From: Deltaproteobacteria bacterium UBA2385
GTDB lineage: Bacteria > Myxococcota_A > UBA796 > UBA2385
DNA: 32,151 nt
NCBI GenBank assembly: GCA_002343455.1
Contig: DDSR01000381.1
Location: 1-32,151, forward strand
Direction: 5' to 3'
Of this stretch, positions 16,041 to 23,473 are shown piece after piece. How positions within the stretch are numbered: the first letter of the stretch is position 1; each line of letters starts with the position of its first letter. The position numbers and the translations under genes are program-made. Under the pieces are notes generated by a model. The model was not told the DNA's origin and searched no databases. It worked only from the letters and a program-made list of their open reading frames with translations.

Positions 16041-18632
16041 TCACTGCGCGGCGATCTCGATCGAGAGGCCGTCGATGTCCTCCGAGCCCACCGTCAGCGG
16101 GTTCTGCGAGCAGCGGCCGCTCGGATCGGTGGCCGACGGCCCGTCCCCGGCCAGGTCGACGAAGGCCTCGATGTCCATCGGTCCGAAGTCCGCGGGGGCC
16201 GTGAAGGAGAACTCTCCTGCCTTCACCTTGAGCTTCCCGGCGATGGTCCGGCCTCCCGGCGCGCTCGCGTCCAGCTTGAAGAGGTCGACGTTGACCAGCT
16301 GATCGCCGGTCCACACCAGCCGGCCCGAGAGGCGGACCCGAGCGCCGGTGTGAGCGGGGAAGGCGTCGGCCTCACCCGCCGTGGCGGCCGCTCCACCGCC
16401 CGAGGTGGGGGAGGCCGCCGCCGCGGCGAGCAGGGCCCTGCCGCCGTCGCGCAGCTCGATGCTGATCTGCTGGTCCACCCCTGCGATCACCAGCGCCACA
16501 CGTCCGTAGGGGTCGGTGTCGTCGGGGCCGTCCACCCCGGGGTCCTGGAAGGCCTCGATCTCGAAAGGGCCCTGGCCCTTGGGCAGGGTCAGCTGGAAGA
16601 CCCCTGGGGCGGGGAGGGTGATCTGCCCGACGCGGGCGACGCCGCCGGGCGCCTGGGCGTCGGGCACCCGGAAGTCCAGGATGACCGGCTCGTCCTTCGA
16701 GCCCTGGACCACCCCCGCCACCGTGATCCGCGGCCCCTCGACATCGGCGAAGGGCAGCCGATCGACCGCCGCGGGCCGCGAGGCCGCGCTGCCGCCCCGG
16801 TTGCCGGTCTGCTCGAGCGACAGGGAGATGCCCTCGACGTCGGCGCCCTTCACCTCCAGCTCGACCCGCGCGAAGAGGTCGGTCTGGCTGGGGCCGTCGG
16901 CGTCGGTGTCCTGGTAGGCCTCCAGGGCCATGCTGCCGCCCGTCCGCGGCACCCGGATGCTGAAGGGCCCCGGCGAGAGCAGGATCACCTTGCCCTGGTT
17001 GCGCTTGCCTCCCGGCGCTGTCGCGTCGTCGATCCAGACGTCGATGTCCACCGGCGCATCGCTCGGGGCCGACACGGCGCCCTTCAGGCGGACCATCGCG
17101 CCGCGGTGGTTGGCGAAGGGCCCGACCCCGGCGGGATCCACCGGGCGATCGACGTTGTCCAGCGAGACCGAGATGCCCGCGCCCTCGCCCATCACGCTGT
17201 GGCCCACCTCGCGGTGCTCGGCCGCCCCGCCTCTCGCCCCGGCCACCAGCATCAGGCGCACGCCATCGATGTCGGCCTCGCCCACCTCGACCAGGCTGGC
17301 GGCCCAGGGGTCGGCGTCGTCGGGGCCGTCGCGGGAGAGGTCCTGGAAGGCCTCGATCCGCAGATCGCCCATGCCCTTGGGCACCCGGAAGGCGAACTCC
17401 CCGGGCTGCTCGAGCAGGATCTTCCCCAGGGCCCGCACGCCCCCCTCGGCCTCGTCGTCGGGCACCCGCAGGTCCAGATCGACCATCCCCTCCTGCTTGG
17501 AGAGGAGCTGGCCCGTGACCATCACGACCTCGCCCTCGTAGCGGTCGAAGGGCCCCGCGAGGCCAGCGGCCGGGTCCGCGCCTCCTCCCGGCGGAGCCTC
17601 GACATGGGCCATTGCGGCTGGGCTCCCGACGGCTGGGCTCCCGACGGCTGGGCTCCCCTGCGCGCTGCCCTCCACCCGAGCCGGGAAGCTGGCCCCGGCG
17701 GCGGGCTCCAGCACCAGGTCCACGCCGTCCAGGTCGATCTCCCCGACCGTCAGCGAGCGGGAGCTCACCGGGTCCAGGCCCGAGATGCCGCCCCCGTCCA
17801 GATCCTGCCCGACCAGCAGCCGCAGCCGCCCCAGGCCGCGCGGGACCGCCAGCTCGAAGGGCCCCGGCGCCGCCAGCGTGATCGTGCCCGCGGGCGAGGC
17901 CTCCTCGCCGGTGAAGAGGGAGATCTCCACCGGCAGCCCCGCCGGGCTGTCGACCTCTCCGCGCACCTTGACGCGGGAACCGGCATGGTCGGGAAAGAGC
18001 GGGGCCCCCGCAGCGAGCGGGGTCGGAGCGGGCGTCGGGACCGAGGGCAAGCCCGCGACAGCGTCGCCGGGCGGCTGGCCGCCGGGAACACTGCGCGGCT
18101 CGCCGCCGGGGGCACTGCGCGGCTCGCCGCCGGGGGCACTGCGGGGCTCGCCGCCGGGGGCGCCCGGCGCGGCGGGCACGACCTGCGAGGGCCCGAAGCC
18201 GCCGACGACCAGCTGCGCTTCGAGGCCCTCCAGGTCGACGGCCTGGGTGTCGACCGTCAGGGTCGCGTAGGGGTCTTCGGCGCTGGGGCCGTCGCCTTGC
18301 AGGTCCTGGAAGAACACCAGCACCACCCCGGCCTGGTTGGCGGGGACGGTCACCTCGAAGGGTCCGGAGCTGTCCATCATCGACTTGCCCAGGGCCTTGC
18401 GGCCTCCCGGCGCGCTCGCATCGGTCACCGAGACGTCGATGTCGACCCCGTGGTCGAGCTCGCTGAGCGCGAGGCCGCGGGCGACCACCGTCGGGCCCTG
18501 GATCACCGCCGCGCCCGCGCTGGTCTCGCCGACCTGCTGCAGGAAGCGCTCGTCCAGCGGCTTGTCCTCGCCAGTGGTGCGCTCCAGGCAGCCGGCCAGC
18601 AGCAGGGGGAGGCAGAGGGAGAGGAGCCTCAC
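16041..18632 (-). CDS. Six-repeat surface lipoprotein with DxxxDGPxxxDP motif (undescribed repeat)
   Basis: 863 residues. Starting at GTG 18632 (GTGA overlap with the upstream sugar gene) gives a lipoprotein signal, LCLPLLLAGC, with Cys15. The mature protein is six diverged copies of a domain of about 95 residues, at roughly 47-143, 218-310, 367-463, 511-607, 633-727 and 764-861. Each copy runs: V.G.V strand; VDIDV..DASAPGG; a GK..L..PG.F strand; VP.G.G.L.IEAFQD; an acidic loop D-x3-D-G-P-x3-D-P; and a closing strand such as ADIDGVRLMLV. Spacers are Pro/Gly/Ala-rich, two of them encoded by short tandem DNA repeats. The acidic loop resembles a calcium site; copy 2 (QDLDGGGISGLDP) is degenerate. 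I do not recognise the family. Likely a stalk-like or carbohydrate/calcium-binding surface protein (inference). Confidence 0.75.
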   Translation of the reverse strand: MRLLSLCLPLLLAGCLERTTGEDKPLDERFLQQVGETSAGAAVIQGPTVVARGLALSELDHGVDIDVSVTDASAPGGRKALGKSMMDSSGPFEVTVPANQAGVVLVFFQDLQGDGPSAEDPYATLTVDTQAVDLEGLEAQLVVGGFGPSQVVPAAPGAPGGEPRSAPGGEPRSAPGGEPRSVPGGQPPGDAVAGLPSVPTPAPTPLAAGAPLFPDHAGSRVKVRGEVDSPAGLPVEISLFTGEEASPAGTITLAAPGPFELAVPRGLGRLRLLVGQDLDGGGISGLDPVSSRSLTVGEIDLDGVDLVLEPAAGASFPARVEGSAQGSPAVGSPAVGSPAAMAHVEAPPGGGADPAAGLAGPFDRYEGEVVMVTGQLLSKQEGMVDLDLRVPDDEAEGGVRALGKILLEQPGEFAFRVPKGMGDLRIEAFQDLSRDGPDDADPWAASLVEVGEADIDGVRLMLVAGARGGAAEHREVGHSVMGEGAGISVSLDNVDRPVDPAGVGPFANHRGAMVRLKGAVSAPSDAPVDIDVWIDDATAPGGKRNQGKVILLSPGPFSIRVPRTGGSMALEAYQDTDADGPSQTDLFARVELEVKGADVEGISLSLEQTGNRGGSAASRPAAVDRLPFADVEGPRITVAGVVQGSKDEPVILDFRVPDAQAPGGVARVGQITLPAPGVFQLTLPKGQGPFEIEAFQDPGVDGPDDTDPYGRVALVIAGVDQQISIELRDGGRALLAAAAASPTSGGGAAATAGEADAFPAHTGARVRLSGRLVWTGDQLVNVDLFKLDASAPGGRTIAGKLKVKAGEFSFTAPADFGPMDIEAFVDLAGDGPSATDPSGRCSQNPLTVGSEDIDGLSIEIAAQ
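17616..17658. repeat. 15-bp tandem repeat, nearly three copies
   Basis: GGCTGGGCTCCCGAC occurs at 17616-17630 and 17631-17645, followed by a third, partial copy to 17658. In the coding sense it encodes the spacer GSPAVGSPAVGSP between domains 2 and 3 of the six-repeat lipoprotein, so copy-number change would alter spacer length without a frameshift. Confidence 0.85.
18091..18162. repeat. 24-bp tandem repeat, three copies
   Basis: Three consecutive 24-bp units at 18091-18114, 18115-18138 (identical to the first) and 18139-18162 (two differences), with a degenerate partial unit before them. They encode APGGEPRS repeats in the spacer after domain 1 of the six-repeat lipoprotein. Unit length is a multiple of three, so expansion or contraction would stay in frame. 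Confidence 0.9.
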
Positions 18633-19585
18633 GAGGCCTCCGCCGCGAGGGCCTGTCGGTACCAGGCGACGGTGCGGGCGAGGCCCTCGTCCAGCGAGGT
18701 CGGGGCCTGCCAGCCCAGGCGCTCCTTCATCCGGCGGACGTCCAGGCACTTGCGGGGCTGCCCGTCGGGCTTGCTGGCGTCGAAGCGCAGCGCGCCGCGG
18801 TAGCCGCAGGCTCGGGCGACCGCCTGGGCCAGCTCGGCGATGCGGACCTCCTGGCCCGTGCCCAGGTTCAGCGGCCCCAGGTGCTCGCCCTGCAGGGCCA
18901 GCTCGGCGCAGCGGATCACGCCCTCGACCGCGTCCTCGACGAAGAGGTGCTCGCGGGTGGCGCGGCCGGTCCCCCAGACCAGCAGCTCCTCGGGCTGGGC
19001 GAGGCAGCGCTGGATCAGGGCGGCGACGACGTGGGCCCGCTCGGGGCTGAGGTGGTCGCCAGGGCCGTAGAGGTTGGCCAGCATGGGGAAGGCGCAGGGC
19101 AGGCCGTGCTGCTGGTGGTAGGCGTCGCCCAGGGCCATCATCAGGCGCTTGGTCTGGGCGTAGCTGTCGTTGAAGGGCTCGGGGCGGCCATCCCAGAGCT
19201 CCTCCTCGACGAAGGGGATGGTCGCGGGCTGGCGGGGGTAGGCGCAGGCCGAGGAGACGCCCACGAAGGCCCGAGCCCCGCAGGCCTGGGCGGCCTCCAG
19301 CGTGTGCGTGTTGATCAGGGCGTTGTCCCGCCCGCTCTCGACGGGGTGCTCCCGCATCCAGCCGATGCCGCCCCCCTGGACCGCCGCGTGGATGACCAGC
19401 TCGGGGCGCCGCTGTTTGAAGAGGGCCAGGGTCGCCCCGCGATCGCAGAGATCCACCTCGGCCCGGCCCACGGCCTGGACCCGGGCGCCCCGCGCGCCCA
19501 GGGCCGCGGCCAGCGGGCGCCCCAGAAAGCCCCGCCCCCCGGTGATCAGCACCGCTCGCCCTGCCCAGTTCACCGCCGGCCTCAC
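18629..19585 (-). CDS. GDP-fucose/colitose-synthase-like SDR (sugar epimerase-reductase)
   Basis: 318 residues. Extended short-chain dehydrogenase acting on nucleotide sugars. The N-terminal NAD(P) motif is LITGGRGFLG. The closest pattern I know is GDP-L-fucose synthase (Fcl/WcaG). Similarities are AAVQGGGIGWMREHP, NLYGPGDHLSPE and VWGTGRATREHLFVEDAVEG. The catalytic Ser112, Tyr142 and Lys146 (YAQTK) are present. The Cys and His that do the epimerisation in Fcl (Cys109, His179) are also conserved, as Cys114 in SSACAYP and His185 in ERAHVVAAL. Its neighbour two genes upstream is a ColD-like dehydratase, so a role like ColC (GDP-L-colitose synthase) is as likely as fucose synthesis. GTG 19585 overlaps the upstream stop (GTGA). 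Confidence 0.85.
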   Translation of the reverse strand: MRPAVNWAGRAVLITGGRGFLGRPLAAALGARGARVQAVGRAEVDLCDRGATLALFKQRRPELVIHAAVQGGGIGWMREHPVESGRDNALINTHTLEAAQACGARAFVGVSSACAYPRQPATIPFVEEELWDGRPEPFNDSYAQTKRLMMALGDAYHQQHGLPCAFPMLANLYGPGDHLSPERAHVVAALIQRCLAQPEELLVWGTGRATREHLFVEDAVEGVIRCAELALQGEHLGPLNLGTGQEVRIAELAQAVARACGYRGALRFDASKPDGQPRKCLDVRRMKERLGWQAPTSLDEGLARTVAWYRQALAAEAS

Positions 19586-20508
19586 ACGTTGCTGTAGGGA
19601 TTGCGCATGCGGATCAGGCGCAGGGCGCGGATCACCTCCGACAGCCCGCGGTCGATGTCCACCTCGGTCTCGAAGCCCGTCGCCCGGATGCGGGCGTAGC
19701 TGACCTCGTAGTCGCGCTTGTCGTCGTCGCTGCCGATCTCGGCGAAGTGCACCAGGAAGTCCAGCCGCTGGCGGAGCAGATCGACGATCTCCTTCTTGGT
19801 GAAGTTCAGCGTGTCGTGGCCGACGTTGTAGACCTTGTGGTCCAGGCGCTGCGGCTGCTCCAGCATGTGCACGATGGCGCGAGCGATGTCCTGGACGTGG
19901 ATGAAGGTCCGGCGGAAGTGCTTCTCGTAGATGACCAGGAAGCGGTTGTGGATGGCCTGGTAGGTGAAGTCGTTGATCATCAGGTCCAGCCGCAGCCGGG
20001 GCCCGATGCCGAAGGCGGTGGCGAAGCGCAGGCTGACGGTGTTGTCCCGGGCCACGAAGAGCTCCTCGGCCTTGGTCTTGGTCTCGCCGTACAGCGAGAG
20101 GGGGTTGAGGGGGGTGTCCTCGGTGCAGACACCGACCACCTCGCCGTAGTTCGAGCCGGTCGAGGCGTAGACGATGCGGGCCTCGGGCGGGGCCAGGTCG
20201 ATGACGTTGCGCGCGCCGCCCAGGTTGACCTCGACCGCCTCGCGCGGGAGCTTCTTGCAGAGGGGGTAGCCGACCAGGGCCGCGAGGTGGACGACGGCGT
20301 CCGCGCCCTTCAGCTCGCGGGCGAGGGCCTCCCGGTCGCGCACGTCGACCTCGGCGAAGCTGAAGCCGGGCTGGAAGAACAGCGGCAGGACGGGCTGGGC
20401 CCCGTACATCAGGTTGTCCACCACGTGGACTTCGTGGCCGTTGGCCAGCAGCCGCGGGGCGAGGACGGTGCCGATGAAGCCGGCGCCGCCGGTGATCACG
20501 ATGCGCAT
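19582..20508 (-). CDS. NAD-dependent nucleotide-sugar epimerase/dehydratase
   Basis: 308 residues, extended SDR. Rossmann motif ITGGAGFIG at residues 5-13; catalytic Tyr140 and Lys144 in SLYGETK; Thr/Ser in VYASTGSNYG. The segment RRTFIHVQDIARAIVHMLEQ and the C-terminal pattern are those of UDP-glucose-4-epimerase-like enzymes from LPS loci. Exact sugar and reaction cannot be read from the sequence; 4-epimerase, 4,6-dehydratase or reductase are all possible. It lacks the long N-terminal GMD signature, so it is probably not GDP-mannose 4,6-dehydratase. ATG 20508 has only a weak ribosome site; a 43-bp gap separates it from the upstream aminotransferase-fold gene, and its end overlaps the next SDR. 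Confidence 0.85.
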   Translation of the reverse strand: MRIVITGGAGFIGTVLAPRLLANGHEVHVVDNLMYGAQPVLPLFFQPGFSFAEVDVRDREALARELKGADAVVHLAALVGYPLCKKLPREAVEVNLGGARNVIDLAPPEARIVYASTGSNYGEVVGVCTEDTPLNPLSLYGETKTKAEELFVARDNTVSLRFATAFGIGPRLRLDLMINDFTYQAIHNRFLVIYEKHFRRTFIHVQDIARAIVHMLEQPQRLDHKVYNVGHDTLNFTKKEIVDLLRQRLDFLVHFAEIGSDDDKRDYEVSYARIRATGFETEVDIDRGLSEVIRALRLIRMRNPYSNV

Positions 20509-20551
20509 GAAGGGTGGCCTGTCCGGAGAGAGGAGGGCGAGGGCCCTCAGA

Positions 20552-21772
20552 CTAGCACAGGAAGGCGCTCCTCAGCGCGTCGACCAGCAGGTCGCGCTGG
20601 GCGGGCCCGAAGGCGTGGCTCTGCCCGACGAAGAGGCCGCGGGTGTGGACGGCGTCGGCGACGGGCAGGGGGCCCTCCACGCGGGCGCCGGGGACCGCGG
20701 CGAAGGCGGGCTGGCGGGCCAGGTTGCTGCCGGAGATGGGGCGGGTCTGGACGCCGCGGGCCTCGAGCCGGCGGCAGAGCTCGGCGCGGTCGAGGGGCGA
20801 ATCGGCGTCCAGCAGCATCGGGAAGGCGAAGCCGGAGTGGGTGGTCCCGGGGCGCTGGGGGAAAACGCGCAGGGGCAGACCCAGGTCCGCGACCGCCGCG
20901 CACCAGTCCAGGTGGTTGTCGTTGCGCTGCTGGACGAAGGCCCGCAGGCGGGGGACCTGGTGGATCCCGAAGGCGCCCGCGAGCTCGGTCGGCCGCAGGT
21001 TGAAGCCGGAGGTCACGAAGAGGAAGCGCGGGTCGATCTCGGCGTGCGAGGCCTCCTGCGCGGCACGGTCGCTGCGCTCCCGCGTCCAGCCGTGGGCCCG
21101 CACGCTGCGGCAGGCGTCGGCCAGCTCGGCGTCGCTGCAGGTGATGGCCCCGCCCTCGCCGGTGGTCAGGTGGTGGCTGAAGAAGAAGCTGAAGGCGGCG
21201 GCGCTGCCGATGCTGCCGACGGGCTGCTCGCCGATGCGGGCGCCGTGGGCCCCGCAGGCGTCCTCGAGCACCAGCGGGGCCTGGACCCGGGCGGGCTGGC
21301 CCAGCAGGTGGACGGCCAGCACGGGGCGGTCGAAGCTGCCCTCCAGGCAGAGGCTGTCGGGATGGACATCGACCAGGACCGGCCGCAGCCCGGCCTGGGC
21401 CACCGAGAAGAGGCTGGTCGACCAGGTCACCGCCGGGACGATGACCTCGTCGCCCGGGCGCAGGCGACCCAGGGCCACCAGGGCGTTGAGCATCACCAGC
21501 AGGGCGCTGCTGCCGGAGTTGACCATCACGCAGTGCTCGGCCCCGACCTCGGCGGCCCAGAGGCGCTCGAAGGTGGCGACCTTGGGGCCCATCGTCAGGC
21601 GCCCGTCCAGCAGGGTGGCGATGGCCTCGGCGACCTCCTCGGGGCCGTAGGGCTGCACGGCCAGCGGCAGGGTGCCCGGCCCGGGCACCATCTCGCTCAG
21701 GTCCATCCACTGCTCGGCCAGGGCGCGCAGGTCCAGACCGCGGGCGGCGAAGTCCTGGACCCCCCCCTTCAT
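20552..21772 (-). CDS. PLP-dependent sugar 3-dehydratase-like enzyme (ColD/RfbH type, His for Lys)
   Basis: 406 residues, DegT/DnrJ/EryC1/StrS fold. Landmarks are MVNSGSSALLVMLNAL, GDEVIVPAVTWSTS and the PLP-nitrogen Asp171 in VLEDACGAHGA. In aminotransferases of this family a Lys forms the Schiff base (the K of a motif like FSFHPIKN). Here the aligned site is His200 in AFSFFFSHHLTTGEGG, followed by VRAHGWTRE. His at this position is the hallmark of the 3-dehydratases ColD (GDP-4-keto-6-deoxymannose 3-dehydratase) and RfbH/E1. No RfbH-like cysteine cluster is evident, so ColD is the better model. Predicted to remove the C3 hydroxyl of a nucleotide 4-ketosugar on the way to a 3,6-dideoxyhexose. 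The start overlaps the upstream gene by ATGA. Confidence 0.85.
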   Translation of the reverse strand: MKGGVQDFAARGLDLRALAEQWMDLSEMVPGPGTLPLAVQPYGPEEVAEAIATLLDGRLTMGPKVATFERLWAAEVGAEHCVMVNSGSSALLVMLNALVALGRLRPGDEVIVPAVTWSTSLFSVAQAGLRPVLVDVHPDSLCLEGSFDRPVLAVHLLGQPARVQAPLVLEDACGAHGARIGEQPVGSIGSAAAFSFFFSHHLTTGEGGAITCSDAELADACRSVRAHGWTRERSDRAAQEASHAEIDPRFLFVTSGFNLRPTELAGAFGIHQVPRLRAFVQQRNDNHLDWCAAVADLGLPLRVFPQRPGTTHSGFAFPMLLDADSPLDRAELCRRLEARGVQTRPISGSNLARQPAFAAVPGARVEGPLPVADAVHTRGLFVGQSHAFGPAQRDLLVDALRSAFLC

Positions 21773-22479
21773 CGCCCGCCACCCAGCAGCCGGGCGCCGG
21801 GCAGCTCGGTCAGCAGCACCTTGAGGTGGTCCTTGCCCACCGGCCAGGAGACGGCCTTGCTCTCGCCGCCGGCGCGCTGGTCCTCGATGGTCGGGACCTC
21901 GGCGATCGGCCAGCCCCGCTTCATCGCCCGGATGCTGATCTGGTACTCGATCGGGAAACGCTTGACCGAGGTGTCCAGCTCCAGCAGATCGGCGCGGCGC
22001 AGGGCGCGGAAGCCGTTGATGGTGTCGGTGACGAAGGGGCCCTCGTTGAAGAGGGTGTTGGCGATCCAGGTCAGGGCCTGGTTCACCCGGGCGCGGGCGC
22101 GGATGGCGTCCTGCTCCTCGTTCTGCGAGCCGCGGGCGAAGCGGCTGGCGATGGCGAGGCGAGCGCCGCCCAGCAGCAGGTCGTCCAGCCGCTCGATGTC
22201 GGCCGGGTCCTCGTTGCCATCGGGCGAGTAGAAGACGAGGCGATCGGTGTCGGTGGCGTCGGCCGCCACCCGGAAGGCCACCCCTCGCCCGCGGATGGAC
22301 TGGTCCAGCACGGGCACCCCGCGCTCGGCCAGGAACTCGCGCGAGCCGTCGGTCGAGCCGCCGTCCACCGCGATGGTGCGGGCGAAGCGCGCCACCGGGA
22401 TCCGGTCCCAGAGCTTGCGCAGCCCGTCGATCTCGTTCAGCGTCAGGAGCACGATGGTGCTGTCTCGAACGGCGTCCAC
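21769..22479 (-). CDS. Family 2 glycosyltransferase, DPM1-like
   Basis: 236 residues, GT-A fold without membrane helices. Typical elements are VLLTLNEIDGLRKLWDRI, the nucleotide-binding AVDGGSTDGSREFL, GRGVAFRVA and the metal/acceptor region YSPDGNEDPADI. The arrangement is that of dolichyl/polyprenyl-phosphate mannosyltransferase-like enzymes, which load a sugar onto a lipid carrier; here the donor and acceptor are unknown. The later part, VTDTINGFRALRRADLLELD and RFPIEYQISIRAMKRGWPIA, also fits that group. GTG 22479 starts one base after the upstream stop, and the gene overlaps the PLP enzyme by four bases, placing it firmly in the seven-gene operon. Confidence 0.88.
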   Translation of the reverse strand: MDAVRDSTIVLLTLNEIDGLRKLWDRIPVARFARTIAVDGGSTDGSREFLAERGVPVLDQSIRGRGVAFRVAADATDTDRLVFYSPDGNEDPADIERLDDLLLGGARLAIASRFARGSQNEEQDAIRARARVNQALTWIANTLFNEGPFVTDTINGFRALRRADLLELDTSVKRFPIEYQISIRAMKRGWPIAEVPTIEDQRAGGESKAVSWPVGKDHLKVLLTELPGARLLGGGR

Positions 22480-22480
22480 C

Positions 22481-23473
22481 TCAGCCCCCTACGGCGAGCA
22501 TGCCCTGCTCTTCCAGGAATTCCATCACCCAGCGGGCGATCAGGTCGTTGCCACGGGCGTTGGCGTGCCCGCGGTCCGTCTCGAAGTACAGCGTCTGGTG
22601 GCGCGTGGCCTCTTCCATCTGCGCCTGCGGGTCGAAATGCCGGACCCCGAGCTCGGCGGCGGCGGCCTTCAGGATGGCCCGGTGATCGCCGGTGTAGCCC
22701 TCGCGCTCCAAGGGGTAGCCGAAGAGCACCGGCTCGGCGCCGACCGCCTTGGCCCTCGCCACCAGGGCCCGGATGTTGTCCACGTAGTCCTCGGGCGGGA
22801 CCCGGTGGATGCCGCCCTCGTCCCCCTCGCCCCGCTCCTTGGCGCGGATCTGCACCGCCCCCACCGCGGCCCGCAGCCCCAGGTACAGCTTGCTGCGGTA
22901 CAGCAGGGCGTTCTTCATGAAGCGGGCGTCGCCCTGCAGGATGGCCTGGCTCTTGTCGCTGTAGGCGGCCTTGCGGGCGTCCTGCACGACGTAGCCGATC
23001 ATCACGATGTCGGGCTGGAAGCGGGCGAGGACGCCGTCCCACAGCCACAGGCCCTGGAAGGAGGTGTAGCCGGGCTGGCCGCCGTTGATGACCTGCCAGG
23101 TCTCGTAGCCCTTGCCCTTCAGGCGCGACTCCAGCCTCGCCGGGTAGCTCTCGGCGTCGTCGACCCCCCAGCCGAAGGTGGTCGAGCAGCCCAGGGTCAT
23201 GATGCGCTGCGTGCCCGCGGGCTTCTCCACCGGGTGTCGGGGCACGCGCAGGCCGTGCTCGTCGGTGCTGACCCGGAAGGAGCCCTGCGTCTCGCGGTGC
23301 GGGACGGCGTTGTCCTCCTGCCCGGGATCGGCCGTCCAGTAGACCTGGTTGTGGGCGAAGCCCGAGCTGTCGACCGTCGGCCAGTCTGCCGCGCGCAGCC
23401 CGGCCTCGGCGCCGCCCAGCACGACGACCAGCGGCACGAGGCTGAAGAGCAGCCGCTTCAGGTGGATGTTCAC
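22481..23473 (-). CDS. Membrane-anchored SGNH/GDSL-family hydrolase
   Basis: 330 residues. An N-terminal hydrophobic segment (RLLFSLVPLVVVLGGAEAG) acts as anchor or uncleaved signal, so the enzyme faces the periplasm. SGNH blocks can be traced: the nucleophile Ser97 in TLGCSTTFGWG, a block II Gly in INGGQPGYTSFQG, a block III equivalent in IGYVVQDARKAAYS (the usual Asn is not obvious) and the C-terminal Asp300-x-x-His303 in TDRGHANARGN. In glycan loci such proteins often add or remove acetyl or other acyl groups on sugars; that role is inference from the neighbours. GTG 23473 overlaps the upstream gene (GTGA). Confidence 0.82.
   Translation of the reverse strand: MNIHLKRLLFSLVPLVVVLGGAEAGLRAADWPTVDSSGFAHNQVYWTADPGQEDNAVPHRETQGSFRVSTDEHGLRVPRHPVEKPAGTQRIMTLGCSTTFGWGVDDAESYPARLESRLKGKGYETWQVINGGQPGYTSFQGLWLWDGVLARFQPDIVMIGYVVQDARKAAYSDKSQAILQGDARFMKNALLYRSKLYLGLRAAVGAVQIRAKERGEGDEGGIHRVPPEDYVDNIRALVARAKAVGAEPVLFGYPLEREGYTGDHRAILKAAAAELGVRHFDPQAQMEEATRHQTLYFETDRGHANARGNDLIARWVMEFLEEQGMLAVGG

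Noticed and set aside
15986..18162. CRISPR-like array from 24-bp repeats
   Set aside because: Repeats are directly adjacent or coding, with no unique spacers and no cas genes nearby.
14106..18803. Very long plus-strand open frames opposite the OmpA-type and six-repeat lipoprotein genes
   Set aside because: They mirror the opposite coding strand in a very GC-rich genome where stops are rare. They have no signal peptides, no recognisable domains and Arg/Gly/His-rich composition, while the minus-strand frames have clear families or repeats.
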